Source: Poronia punctata (taxonomy: Eukaryota > Ascomycota > Sordariomycetes > Xylariales > Xylariaceae). From it: DNA of 64,000 nucleotides. Each line of letters opens with the position of its first letter. Position 1 is the first letter of the stretch. The notes under the pieces were generated by a model. That model worked only from the letters and a program-made list of their open reading frames with translations. It was not told the DNA's origin and made no database searches. Made by a program: the position numbers and the translations under genes. Below, one piece after another: positions 48,364 to 60,164 of this stretch. The stretch lies in assembly GCA_022579005.1 (NCBI GenBank), contig MU401463.1:310001-374000 (forward strand), written 5' to 3'.

Positions 48364-49426
48364 CTTGCTGAATCCTGACCTAGGACGGGGATTATCAGAT
48401 GGGGTGGTGATGGAAAGCTTCTCTATCCAATCCACTCGACACACTGAGACGACATCAACAATTACGATAGATGGTCCCGAAAAGGGGGGGGGACGGGCCT
48501 TCTTATGTTTATCAGAAATGCTGCCTTGATAGACTTATGTCGATTTCAGTCTTTCTAGTTGTTCTATGTCCACAAACTAGCAGCCGTTAGTCTCCTCAAT
48601 TCGTGTCTGCCTATTTGTAAGAGTACCTACACCTACGAGGTTGGCGATTCCTGTCTAGGCCCTGCGATGCCCAGGCACCGGGATTAAAATAGGTAGGTAG
48701 CTGAGCCTCTTAGCTAGGGGGCCAACTACCTACGTCCCTATTAAATCACATCGTACTTTTAACCATGCATTCAACTCGCGTGGAAGTTGGATAAAAACCG
48801 ACACTCCGGCGGGTGGAATCCTATTTTGCGATCGTTATTTGACATACTTGAAGATTTACACTAGAAAAGATGGCGTAATTACTCAATTGCGCTTCCATCT
48901 GACCTCCTATCGTACCTGGGTGCCACTGATATACACGTTCACGTAGGTATCACGCAGTTGAGGTTCTGGTTAGGCATATGCATCTAAACATACGATTGTG
49001 TGGGTTATATAGGCAAACCCCCTGCAACAGGTAGAAGTCTATGTATTTACGCAGTAGTAATTACGTACCTGGTTTAACCTAGATCATCAATGTTTTAACA
49101 GAAGGTATTTTGTGGAGGCGGGGCATCTTGCGTCTTGAAGGTGCTGAGTTCCCTCCACGACGCGTAAGTGGCCGGCAATGCGCGTTTCCTCTGACTGTTG
49201 CGAATTCGACGCAAGGCAACAATCGCCCCTGTGAATCGCATCCAGCAAAGCTCATCCAACATAGGCCGATGCTCAATTTGGAGAGTTATCGATGAGCAAT
49301 AAATATCGAGGTCGCCACCATTTAGCTACTATGACTCTCCACTAGATAGCAGCCAGCTTTTTGCAAAATCAATTTCGCCTCCCATCCGAAAACAGTATCT
49401 TGCATATGCCTTTGTCTCGATGAGGG
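48364..49426. other. Divergent intergenic region before exonuclease V
   Basis: About 1.06 kb between divergent genes, with no gene recognised. A 5-codon upstream ORF occurs just before the EXO5 start. Confidence 0.5.
49406..49423 (+). other. Upstream ORF of five codons before EXO5
   Basis: ATG CCT TTG TCT CGA TGA ends four bases before the EXO5 ATG at 49427. A second ATG at 49420 overlaps its stop codon and opens a short out-of-frame ORF across the EXO5 start. If the transcript starts upstream, both would reduce initiation at 49427. Confidence 0.4.
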
Positions 49427-51042
49427 ATGTCTGCCTCTTTTCTGAGCGACAATCTTGAGTTTGGAAGGGCCGTCGGAAACGCCGAGAAGAAAGACGTCGA
49501 TAGTGAATACGGATCTGATTTCTCTGTGGGCGAAGAAGAACTAGTAGAAAAGCTCATTCAAGAGCTCGGCTCTCGCGACACCTCTAGGGTCCCCAAGCCG
49601 ACCGTCCACAGCCAGAACGAAGCCGAAAATCACATCAAAAATGGCCAGCCTCGTACACTTCGCTCGAACGCCGCTGGCATTCCGGTCTCCACTGTGCCGG
49701 CCGACTGGAAGGTTGCAGACACGTCGAACTTGGAATACAGTGACACGTCGTCCCATCCAGTCGGGTACCCGGATCGTAAGTCTACCTGGGGCGAAGAAAA
49801 CTGCGGCTTGCCGTTCGACTGACTGACAAATAGCACCTAGTAAGCCGCGTGCTATCTACTTTGGAGCCCGAGGCTCAAGGAGTCAAACAACCCGCCACCG
49901 AGACAAATGCAGACACTCGTTCACCCCTCCAACGCTTTCGGACGTTCCCTAAACGACCCCTTACCGTAACCGACATGGCAGCTGGCGCTTGGTGTGAGCT
50001 TCAATATTGGTACACTCTGACTCGTCTTCCAGGGGGGAAGAGAACTAGAACACCAGCCATGCGCGCTGGCACGCGCGTGCATCAGACTCTAGAAGACCAA
50101 GTCCACACGGCCGTCCAGGTCAACATTGCTTCCAAAGAAGAGGCATTCGCCTTGAGGCTTTGGAACGTTGTGCAAGGCCTGCGTACTCTTCGCGAAACCG
50201 GTCTCACGAGGGAAATGGAGGTCTGGGGTCAAGTCCAAGGCGAAATCCTCAACGGAGTAATCGATCAACTCACCCACACCACTCCAAACGCCAGCTTTGA
50301 GGAGGAGTTGAGGCAAGCCAGTCAAGATGCCTCGCAACAACAATCATCTATCACGGATTTTCTCGAGTCTGGCAACAAAACGGTATATCTGACGGATATA
50401 AAAACGCGGGCTTCGGATAGGTTACCGACTGGTATAGCTTTAAGGCCGGCCCGAGTCCAACTGTTCTTGTACCACCGGCTTCTCTCCGACATGGCTTCTG
50501 ACAAATTGGACTATTCCGTCATATTGGAGCGTTACGGTCTGAATGAGGAAGCTCGGTTTTCCGACGCGTTCATGGCTCAAATTGGCGAACTTCACGATGA
50601 GATATTCTACGATGCCGACTCCGAGGTTGAATCAACGTCTCAAAACGCGCAGTCTCCGGACCTACTCGATTACAGGTCCCTCTCTCAGATCATACCATTA
50701 CTCAAGGCCGAGATGAAACTGACATTTCCTCGAGGGTCGGCGTCGATCGGCGACCTTCTCGCGGTTCAATACCGTCATCGCGACGATGGACGTATTCTTG
50801 GGAATAACTCGTTCCCAAATGACGCCGGGGCGTTGGATGGCTATATGGAAGACAACTTGGGATGGTGGCGCGGTCAAAGAGAGCCCAGAGGCGTGGCTAT
50901 AGAGGAGACGTACAAGTGCAACTATTGTGAGTTTGCCGAGGTATGCCAGTGGCGGAAAGATAGGGAAGCCGAGTTCTTGGAAATGAAAAAGGCTGGGCGG
51001 ACAGCACGGAAGGCGCCTTCTACGAGTACAAAATCCGGTTGA
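49427..51042 (+). CDS. EXO5: Exonuclease V (Exo5/Dem1)
   Basis: Two exons (49427-49775 and 49841-51042), 65-bp intron, 516 residues. Splicing at the second of two nearby AGs gives YPDLSRVLSTLEPE, continuing the frame. The nuclease core is recognised by RPLTVTDMAAGAWCELQYWY, TPAMRAGTRVHQTLEDQV and YLTDIKTRASDRLP (the PD-(D/E)XK strand with DIKT). The final CNYCEFAEVC plus the Cys in AWCELQ supply four Cys for the iron-sulfur cluster. Exo5 is a single-strand DNA exonuclease, mitochondrial in budding yeast and nuclear in other organisms. The N-terminal 110 residues are acidic and low complexity; no clear targeting peptide is seen. Confidence 0.92.
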
Positions 51043-52952
51043 ATCATCCATTCATCAGTGTATATGAGGAGGAACCACCAAATCGAAGGTTACGTGGGGA
51101 GAGACTATCTAGATGATAACCACCCTCTATGCCCATGACGACTTGTACGCTTACTACGTGTACTGGGTCAGGTAGGATTAAAGTTACCTACCTAGGTACC
51201 TTACTTAAGACGCAAATCATGAAATCTGAAAGCTTTGTCACTGATTGGCGACGTGTGTGTTTTTCTGTCCTGACACCAAGTCATGTCGTCCTTTCTGCAT
51301 AAAGCTCTACAACCCTGTGTGTCAGCTGTGAGGCATACTCATGAAACCCATATTAGGTTGTCTTTATACGTCATGTGATGTATTAAACCTGGTCCTCCCC
51401 AAGTACTTAGACGTACGACTCTCAACTCCCGGCCATTTGCGCCCCAATCAATCCCTCCTATTCAACGTGCCAAACACAGCCGGGTAAGAGCACTGGATAA
51501 TACGAGTAGGTTAGTAAGGTAGGTACTCGAAAGCAATTCCAAGCTCAGGGGTAAGGAAAGGAGTAAGGGGTCAGGGGTAAGGGGGATCAACAATTCAATT
51601 CAACTCAACTCAAACCTCGTATTTCCAGCCCCACAACAAGCACCATATCTTGTAGAGTAGATCTTGGACCCGACTGCCGGCCCTTCTCTCTTGTCAAGTA
51701 AAAGTGCAGATCACATTCGCCGAAATGGATATTCGGGTGGGCCGATCCGCTATAATAGGTAATCGAAGTTTGGCGGTGAAGGTATTGATCGACGATCTAC
51801 GAGTATAGTTTTTACGAATATGGGACGATTGGGAATGAAGAAGGGGGACGGGATAGGGGTCTCCAGGTATTCGTAGGGGCTTGTGGGTATGATTTTGCTT
51901 TTTATCGAGCAGGATGTTTGGTGTTGGGATGACCCTCTCTGTTTGCGTTGCTAAAGGTACTCGTACTGAGGAATATGGGATTGTGGGTGGTGTTGCGGTG
52001 CTTCTCGTAGTTGACTTCCCTGTCTTATTGGTGTGATATATCGAGAACAATAGAGAGTATGTAGAGGCTAATGTAATATTACGCATATGCCATATGGGGT
52101 TTCTTATAGATGACGATGTAAATCTGACAAGGTATCAACATATACTCGTATACCATAGTCGTGAGTGACATACATCCCGGTCTATGTCTATAGGAGTTAA
52201 GAAGAGAGGCATACTGCATTTCATATACAAACGTGACAATTCTAATCTATTCCAATGTCCTGATCTGGATCTCAAATTGAGCCATGCCGGATGAAACAGC
52301 GGAGATAAGTTGACAGAAGCTTTATGAGATATGGAAGACGACGACTTAAAAACTCCGAGTATCGATCTTGCGAATCCGGGGTAGTGTCTTGTCCTCTTCG
52401 TTACGTAGTAGAAAATCCGTGTAAACCGAACTGATGCCTAGGTTAGAAACCAAATACTTGGTGTATTCATATGATTTGATGTCTACCTAGACACGACGAT
52501 CTTGTTGTTGATTACGGAGATCTTTTTGAAGTGGAGGGTCGACCATCCCACCATATGCTGCTTAACGCCGACCGTCGGGGTTAGGGTATTACCAAGTTTA
52601 TACATACAACTTGGACTTGGAGATTCGGACTTGATCTTGAACTTGATCGTTTGATACTTGTTTACATGCATGTTAGACGGGTAGGTAAGGTTAAGGTCGA
52701 GTATCATCGACTTGGCAGACTTATATGTAAGGTGTAAAGCAAGATGCGAAGAGTTCTAGAATAGTGGAAGGTATATATATACCGGGGAGTAGCTACGTGA
52801 GTTGATATTCACTTTCACTTTCACATCAACCTGCATCCTTGATATCAATCTATACCACCTCGCACGAAATACTACCTTGATCGCAAGCTTACCGCAGGGC
52901 TTGATCTCTGTTTCGTTATATCACTTAGTACCCTACGCAACTTTAAATCATC
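51043..52952. other. Intergenic region between EXO5 and the SDR gene
   Basis: 1.9 kb with no gene recognised. It contains TACCTAGGTA at 51189-51198 and short purine and CAACT-type simple sequence around 51545-51615. Confidence 0.5.
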
Positions 52953-53966
52953 ATGGCGGATTACGCCCTCCCACTATCTGGCAAAGTCGCTCTCGTGACG
53001 GGCGGTTCAAGGGGAATCGGGGAAGCCATAGTGTTGGAACTTGCAAGACGAGGGGCTACGGTAAGATATTCCTATCGTCTACCTTTTCATAATGATTCCC
53101 TTGTTTTACTTCGATTTTATTTTTTGACAGAGCAGACGAGATCACGATGATATACCTACACCATAGGTACTAACCTATTCAACCAGGTAATATTCACCTA
53201 CGTCTCCCCCAAAAGCGAACCCCTCACCTACTCCATCCTCCGCAACATCGGATTACTCCCGCATAATCCCCCAGCCCACGCAATCCGCATAGACCTCTCC
53301 ACCCCCTCGGGTCCAAAAGACCTAATCGCCGAGATCAAAACCTGGTTCACGACAACGACTCTAAAAGAAGAAGAAAAAGAGCTAAAAATCGACATCCTCG
53401 TAAACAACGCGGGCGTGGAAAAAGTGAAATCCCTTTCGGAAATTACACTAGACGACTACAACGCCGTCTTCGACCTCAACGTGCGCGCACCCATCCTACT
53501 CACGCAAGCCGTGTTGCCGTATCTGAACAAGGGCGGAAGGGTGATTAATATCGGTTCGGTGGGGGGTAGGGCAGCCTTCAAAGATCTGAGCTTGTATTGT
53601 GCGGCGAAAGCGGCTCTTGAGGGGTTGACGAGATGTTGGGCAAAGGAATTGGGTGGGGACGGGATTGCGGTTAATTGTATTGCTCCCGGACCGGTGAAGA
53701 GCGAGCTTTTGGATAATATCCCAAAGGATATTGTGGAGATGCAGATGGCTACGACGCCGTTGGAGAATAGATTGGGGACGGTGGAGGAGGTTGCGGATGT
53801 TGTTGCGGCGATGGCGGGGAGGGATGGGAGGTGGGTTACCGGGCAGGTTATAAGTGTTAGTGGGGTGAGTTGTGTCCCTTTTCCTTTTCTTCTTCTTTTT
53901 TCCCCTTCCCTGTTAGAAGATTGGTGAGATTGCTAATGATTTTTATAGGGATGGGCTGTTTATTGA
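52953..53966 (+). CDS. Short-chain dehydrogenase/reductase
   Basis: Three exons (52953-53060, 53187-53864, 53949-53966) give 267 residues; introns are 126 and 84 bp. The last exon is only 18 nt and supplies the terminal GWAVY and stop. Classical SDR features are present: cofactor loop VTGGSRGIG (residues 15-23), NNAG, the catalytic Ser in NIGSVGG, and YCAAK with the catalytic Tyr/Lys. The C-terminus [15 protein letters not shown] is typical of 3-oxoacyl-ACP-reductase-like fungal SDRs. The substrate is not determinable. It ends tail to tail with the acyl-CoA dehydrogenase gene. Confidence 0.9.
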
Positions 53967-54459
53967 GGTTATTTCGATATGGTTTGAGTCATATCCATGT
54001 GTAAATAAAGACCTAGAGGGAAGAGGGACATGGCGATGAAGCAAAAATAAAAAAAATAAAAAATAAAACGTGTTCGGTATTGTCTTCGGTTCACAAGATC
54101 GATGGGTGGCAGATTTGGATTTATTAGTGTTGACATCAAAAAGTTTGACCATGGGCGGCTGGGGGAAGTGAGAGATAAGACCCATCGCGTCGTCACGAAT
54201 ATACCCCATTCTTTAATAGAAGGTAGTTGAGAAAGATGACTTGAGGAAATTCGATCAAACTGAGTGAGTGACAAAACGCGTCTTGTACGTTATAGGACAA
54301 TTGGATTTGCCCAAAACTTGGACCGCTATATAGTTGCATGCAATTATAAAACACAATGAGATTGGATTATACACATAGACTTCGTCCTCGTCCTTCCTAA
54401 AGGGATCATGTTGACACCATCATACATCGACACGAGATGCTCAGCTATAAAGTACCTAT
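53967..54459. other. Short intergenic region between convergent genes
   Basis: 493 bp with the two 3' flanks of the SDR and acyl-CoA dehydrogenase genes. Contains an A-rich run near 54045-54068; nothing else. Confidence 0.6.
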
Positions 54460-56000
54460 CTACATCTTCGACGTCCTCTCGAGAAGTGCCGTCTTTGCTT
54501 TATACAACTTGACAAGCTGTCGCACGGCAAGATCTAGCAAAACATCTTCCGAACCGCCGGGGATTCTAGCACCGGGAACTTCACGGTAGATCACTAATAA
54601 CACAAGCGTTAATCAAGAAAACCCCGACATAAACAAGGGAAGAAAGAAAACTTACTCTCTATCAACTCGCCCTGTCCACTGCGCGTATATCCGTTTCCAC
54701 CAAACAACAACATGGCAGTATCGGCACATTCGCGGAAGACGATACCGGCGTGGGCTTTCAGTAAACCGGTCATGCCGCCCAACTCACGGTCGGCGTCGTC
54801 TTTCTTCATTCGTGTCATCTGGTAGGCGAATTGTTCTACCCAGGCCCATTGCGTCTCGAGGAGGGCGCCGGCCTTGGCTAGTCGATGACGGACGACGGGT
54901 TGTTCCACTTCAAGGCGTTGCCGTCAGTATTCTCTCTCTTCGTCTGCATGATGTCGAGATGGAATACTTACTCAAGGGCTTTCCAAAAGCCTCCCGCTTC
55001 ATGACGTACTCAAACGCAGCAGCCAGAGCGACACGTGCTTGACGCGTGGTGCCGACAGCAATGCTCAGACGCTCGTGGTTGAAGTTTGTCATGACGTACT
55101 TCATGCCCATGCCCTCGACACCGATCAGGTTCTCGACCGGTACCTTGACGTCGTCTAGCTCGATAAAGGTCGTGCCGGCCGATACCTGGCCCGACACCTT
55201 GAGTCGACGCATGCTGACGCCCGGGTGGTTCTTTAGAGGAACGACGAGGAGGGATAGTCCGGCGGCGCCCGATCCAGGGGGTCCGGTGCGCACGGCCATG
55301 CTGGAGTAATCTGTCCAGATACCGTTGGTGATCCTGTGAGTTTTGTCTTTATTAGTACATCCTAATTCCTGCTTCTCCTCCATAGGTTAGGTAGGTACAT
55401 GACGAAAACACAGACTGCCTACCATTTCTTGGTCCCGTTGAGAATGTAATACTTGCCACACTTGCTCTTGACGGCAGTGGTAGTGATATTAGCCACATCA
55501 CTACCGGCCTCGGGCTCGGTGATGGCGATACAACTCCTCGTCTTGCCCGTAAGCAGCTCAGGCAGGAAGCGCTCTTGCAATTGCTTATTACCGAACTTGA
55601 TCATGGGCGGTACACCAAAGGACATGCCGGCCGTCATACTAGCCGAAGGACCGGCGATACCGGCACGAGCCATCTCATCGGCAAAGATCAACGAGTGTAG
55701 GTAGTCAAAGTCCTCTACCTTTAGGCCGCCGTATAGCTCGTGGATACCTAGACGTTTGAGCCATTCTACCGGTAGAGGAGCGGGTAGGGCGGCGATGAGG
55801 AGATTGGCCTTCGCAAAGGTCTCGAAGACGTGTTCGGGGAGAGTCTCTTCTTTGTCCCATTCGATTGCCTGGTCGTGGAGGTTCTTCTGGATGAAGGGTC
55901 GGATCGCTGCTTGCCATTTGCGGTGCGAGTCGGTGAAGTAGGCTGATGGCATGCCCATCAGCCATGAAGGGTCTGAGAAGGGGATTGGGATTGTCGCCAT
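54460..56000 (-). CDS. Acyl-CoA dehydrogenase family protein
   Basis: Four minus-strand exons (56000-55423, 55333-54972, 54907-54656, 54593-54460) give 441 residues; introns 89, 64 and 62 bp. CIAITEPEAGSDVANI is the first ACAD signature. SGQVSAGTTFIELDDVKVP, NHERLSIAVGTTRQARVAL and the C-terminal IPGGSEDVLLDLAVRQ complete the family pattern, with the FAD-binding stretch LLFGGNGYTRSGQGELIE. These flavoenzymes introduce a double bond into acyl-CoA. The subfamily looks like the fungal type not restricted to mitochondrial beta-oxidation. No mitochondrial presequence is obvious. A CCTCGG hexamer lies about 380 bp upstream. Confidence 0.92.
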
Positions 56001-59000
56001 TGTGTTGATCGTTATGATGCCGTCCGTCTGTTTGTTTACTTGATGATCTACCGTATCGCGAGACCACTACAGATATTAGATTTATATGGATGGGGTATAT
56101 GTAGGTATGGTATTCCCTTGATTGTCAACCCGTCTATTGATCAGTAGGTAGTCAAGTTGGATCTCTTCACATATAAACAAGAGCCGACAAACAAATTTTA
56201 GAATTTTACATTAGTTTGCCAGATTTAACCTAGGTAATCGCTGGCTTCAGAGTGAAATTGAAAGTAGGTATGCAACGGATGCCATTTACAGGTCAATCGT
56301 CCACTTCAATGGTTATGGGGGTGGGCCGTTCGTTGGGGAAGATGTGGGTTAGTCTAGTTCTAGACGCGGGGAAATAAGCCTCGGTCCAGCGAAAAAATGA
56401 ACACTCGACCCCGGAATTTTCACCTTGGGAGGTTTGGATGGGGACCGACCCGATTTGACCGCGGCGGGTTCTCTCGCCTTTTTAACTGGTGTGCCTGGAA
56501 TGAAGACGATCTTATCTTGATAGCCTAACCTACGACTAGATAGTCTCGTTTCAATCATCATCTCTCGTGGGGAAAGAGAGGAAAATATTCACTAAAATAA
56601 AATAGTTCAGGCGGGGGAGGTGTGAAATGCCGAGGAAACATGACGCCAACCATGACAGATTCATATATGTATTTTATAAATACGAAATGCGATGAATGGT
56701 TGTTGTACCGCTTTTCCTTTTTTCTCTTTTTCTTCCGTATCCTCAAAGTCCTGCCATCTTTATTCCTACTGATAAGAGAAGGAGACCATCATATTTGTTA
56801 GGAACTTGAAAGAATCGCCAAACAGTCAGTTATATGCCCAAGGATGACATCTACTCAAATTCTCTAGAGTCTAAGCGAGCTTTTCAACATCGAGGTACCG
56901 TGTTTGGCAGTAACTCCTTGTCGGAACTGTTCCCCGCTTGGATGATAAGACTGAGCGGTGATATTCTGACACGGGACAGTAATACTGATAAGCCCTATAG
57001 CTCCGGCTTATCCGAAGAAAGTTATCACAAATGACACGATATGCAAAATACACCTAAGTACCTACGTAGTCAGATAATGGGGAGAGGAGCGGCGGGGTGG
57101 TGAGAGTAAATATACCAGTGCTTGTATTATAGCTGGTAGATAGTATTGAATCTGTTTAGATCTGTTGGTGAATTGACGGGGGGAGAAAGGTTGGCCTAAA
57201 GAGTGCTGAATCCTTGACGCGTAAAATCGCGTAAAGTCGCGTTTTGGGCCTGGAATTAGTTGTCACCCCCACCATCTGATTAGAAACCTGGTGGTGAATT
57301 CGGATGTGCATCTGCAAAGAGGTAATTTATTGATAGATCCCGATGGTTTCATCATCAACAGATTGTTGGTTCGGCTGACAGTGGTGAGATGGACAATCCG
57401 GAGTTGGCCGTTTTGCAATCAACGTTGTTAGCAGAGAGAATGTCTTATCTACTGAAGTGGTCAACAAGATCATCGTTCCGCATAATGGTAATAAAAAGAC
57501 GATGAAAGACGTAGACCTTCTTGAGATGTGCAAGTCACTTATTTATAATTGAAAAGTCAAAACAGGTCATACGTCGTCTTGATAAATTCGCGATGAACTC
57601 AAGCTTTCCTCGGATTTATCGGGTTATCGGATAGAAGTGTTTTGACCGTCACCGCCTCTTGCAAGTTGCAGGTGCTGTCGACTGGTAGTCACCCCCTTAA
57701 TTATAAAAATCCAGCGTGCAGGTGCATGCCACGACACTGACGTAAACTCTTGCTTACGGGACCATTTATCGCGATACACATAAAACGTTGGTACACTGAT
57801 AACCCAATCTCGGTCGCCTACATTTCTTCCGGTACAAATATTGAAATATGCCAATGAGCCAACGCAACTCAAATGAGTGACTCGTATCTAACATGAACAG
57901 GTCCAATCGGCCGTTAAAGAATCCCTGTCGTACCAAGAAACATATAACTTACTCGTAGGTTACCATTGTACGTAACGCATGTTGCAATCCGGAAATATAG
58001 TGTTGCAACCCCCAGGTCCTTGGTCTTACCTGCGGCTATCCTTTGAAGAAAGGATGCAGTCTAGACCTAATACCGTCCTCTACGTCCAGATCGGTGATCC
58101 TTATATGGGTCTTGTTGAGTTGTCGAGCCCGTTGTCCACGAATAGGAAGTTATTGAGACGGCCTAAATCTGACTTGCATGAGCTGAACCGTCCGGCGTCT
58201 ACAATCATGACGATCTCCACCATAGTGTCGGGCCCCGGGGGGTCAAAACGTTCATTTTACAAGTAAGATTGGTAACAATCTATTATTAGTCGGATACTAT
58301 CTAACTATGGAATAGAAAAGATCACATAGCCACACGGGAGATATCAACACGAGGACTTGTACGGAGCGCAACGCAAAAGTATAGAAAAGGAAAAAGCCCG
58401 ACACCCGACACCCGCTTTTACCGACAACCGCCGTGTACCGTCCGGCGTTCGTCTATGGTTATGTACGAGTAGGCAATGAAGCGAACAACAATCGGCATAG
58501 CCCCCCCTCGCTCTTCGCTCTTTCCCTTCCATTGTACGACGTTACATTCGGTCTCATAATCCGTGATCCGGGAAGGAAGCTATGCAGCATGGATTCGAAC
58601 TGCCGTTGTCGATTCTACCTACCCATTAATAGTTGTAGAACATGTCAAAGCTGCAGGAACAATACCCTATGTTTTCTTATTGGCAAACTCGTACCGTAAC
58701 CCCCAGTAGACAGGGTTCCTCCAGCAGGCTCCAGGACTTGACCTCCCGGGAACCCGCATTTCAATCCCGGTAGCTGTCATACGGTCATACCTGTCGATAG
58801 GATCTGACCTAGGTGAGTGTGTTTCATTATGCCGCTTTTGGGGGTTAGCAGCCGATGCTAAGGCAAGGGTGATTCCTTTGCTATCATCGTACTGGTTGTA
58901 GGATTTCACGCCGAAGCGAAACCGTCCTACGCATATTGCGGTGAGGGGGGAATTCGAACGTAATATATAATAAGCACAAAAGAGCTCCAGACGGTTTTCG

Positions 59001-59144
59001 ACAAGAAGGCCATTACTTTCTCGCCCCTTGATAACTGAGGTCCCTACTTCTCGTGTCCACATCCCTCTTTACGAACCACAGGAATCCCCACAACAATTAT
59101 ATCTTGGCCACACGTGCCTTTCGTCCAAAATCCGCCAAAAAAAT
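56001..59144. other. 3.1-kb intergenic region
   Basis: I see no gene that can be supported. Frames of 60-130 codons exist but lack motifs. The region contains the acyl-CoA dehydrogenase promoter (CCTCGG at 56379-56384) and the upstream region of the sulfotransferase-like gene. Confidence 0.5.
56379..56384. promoter_or_regulatory. CCTCGG hexamer, candidate fatty-acid response element
   Basis: The FarA/FarB core lies about 380 bp upstream of the acyl-CoA dehydrogenase start. It pairs with the CCGAGG upstream of the acylcarnitine carrier. Chance occurrence is quite possible. Confidence 0.25.
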
Positions 59145-60164
59145 ATGGCGGTCAAGACCGATGCTAAGCGCCGTTATTGGCTGCTTACCATGCCTCGCAC
59201 TGCTTCCAACCTTTTAGTCACAATCCTGAACCTCACAGAGCAGGGTGTGCGGCCATGCTACCATGGAGGGTACTTTTTCTTCACAAGCGCCATGGCCAGG
59301 CTGTCACTATATCACAAGCCCATGTCCGAATGGACACCCGAGCAGCGCAAAATCGTGGATGATCAAATGAGAGAGAACTTTGACAACTTGCAAGACTACC
59401 TGGAAGCGGCTGAAGAGGGCGACCAGAAGATATTGGTCAAGGAACATATCTCTTTTCTCAACAACCCCGCCTTTGAGTCAGAGTACATGTACGGGGCCAC
59501 CGACGGGGATGACGCCTCCTGGAAAGATGTCCTCCCCGCCAGACATGGCGCCAGCTCGACTCGGTCGTCACCCAACTTTACAGTGCTCCCCGACGAGTTC
59601 CTCAAGACGTGGCATCCGACGTTCCTGATCCGTCATCCGGCAAAGATGCTGCCGTCGCTCTTCCGCACGGCCAACCATGACGAGATGCAGATGGACGGCA
59701 AGGGACGATCGCAGAAAGAGCCTTTCGATGTCGAGAGCACGCTGAAATTCGTCCGCGCTCTACACGAGTTTTATGTCGGACATTTCGGCCCAGATAGCCA
59801 GTGGCCCGTCGTCCTCGACGCAGACGATATCATAACGCATCCGGAGCTCGTGATCAAATATGCCGGCATGGTAGGTCTAGACGCGGAGAAGCTCAAGTTC
59901 TCGTGGGAGAAGATGAGTCCAGAGAAACTCGAGTCTTTACCCCCTGCGCAGAGGATCATGATTCAGACTTTGAGCTCTAGCACGGGATTGTTAAGGGAAA
60001 AGGTGGCGGGTAAGATTTGCATTGCTGAGGAGGCAAAGAAGTGGAAGTGTGAGTTTGGGGAAGAGACGGGTGCGAAATTGGAGAAGAGGGTGAATGATAT
60101 GATGGATGACTATGAATATCTCCATAAGAGACGGTTGAGACCGGATTGTGTTAATAATGTCTGA
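59145..60164 (+). CDS. P-loop protein resembling sulfotransferases
   Basis: A single exon of 339 residues from ATG 59145 (AATATGGCG); no upstream ATG is in frame. YWLLTMPRTASNLLVTIL matches the 5'-phosphosulfate loop of sulfotransferases (PRTASNLL), and FLIRHPAKMLPSLFRTA resembles the 3'-phosphate-binding motif (RxPxxxxxS). The middle and C-terminal parts are helical and charged. The family may be a sulfotransferase-like group seen mainly in fungi, sometimes beside secondary-metabolite genes. Catalytic activity and acceptor are unknown. Its neighbours are a MATE transporter downstream and an acyl-CoA dehydrogenase upstream. Confidence 0.75.
   Translation: MAVKTDAKRRYWLLTMPRTASNLLVTILNLTEQGVRPCYHGGYFFFTSAMARLSLYHKPMSEWTPEQRKIVDDQMRENFDNLQDYLEAAEEGDQKILVKEHISFLNNPAFESEYMYGATDGDDASWKDVLPARHGASSTRSSPNFTVLPDEFLKTWHPTFLIRHPAKMLPSLFRTANHDEMQMDGKGRSQKEPFDVESTLKFVRALHEFYVGHFGPDSQWPVVLDADDIITHPELVIKYAGMVGLDAEKLKFSWEKMSPEKLESLPPAQRIMIQTLSSSTGLLREKVAGKICIAEEAKKWKCEFGEETGAKLEKRVNDMMDDYEYLHKRRLRPDCVNNV

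Noticed and set aside
57979..58266. 95-codon frame in the 3.1-kb spacer
   Set aside because: No motif or splice support; probably a chance frame.
58580..58640. Sequence ATTCGAAC resembling a tRNA T-loop on the minus strand
   Set aside because: The flanking bases do not form the T stem, and no acceptor or anticodon arm can be drawn.
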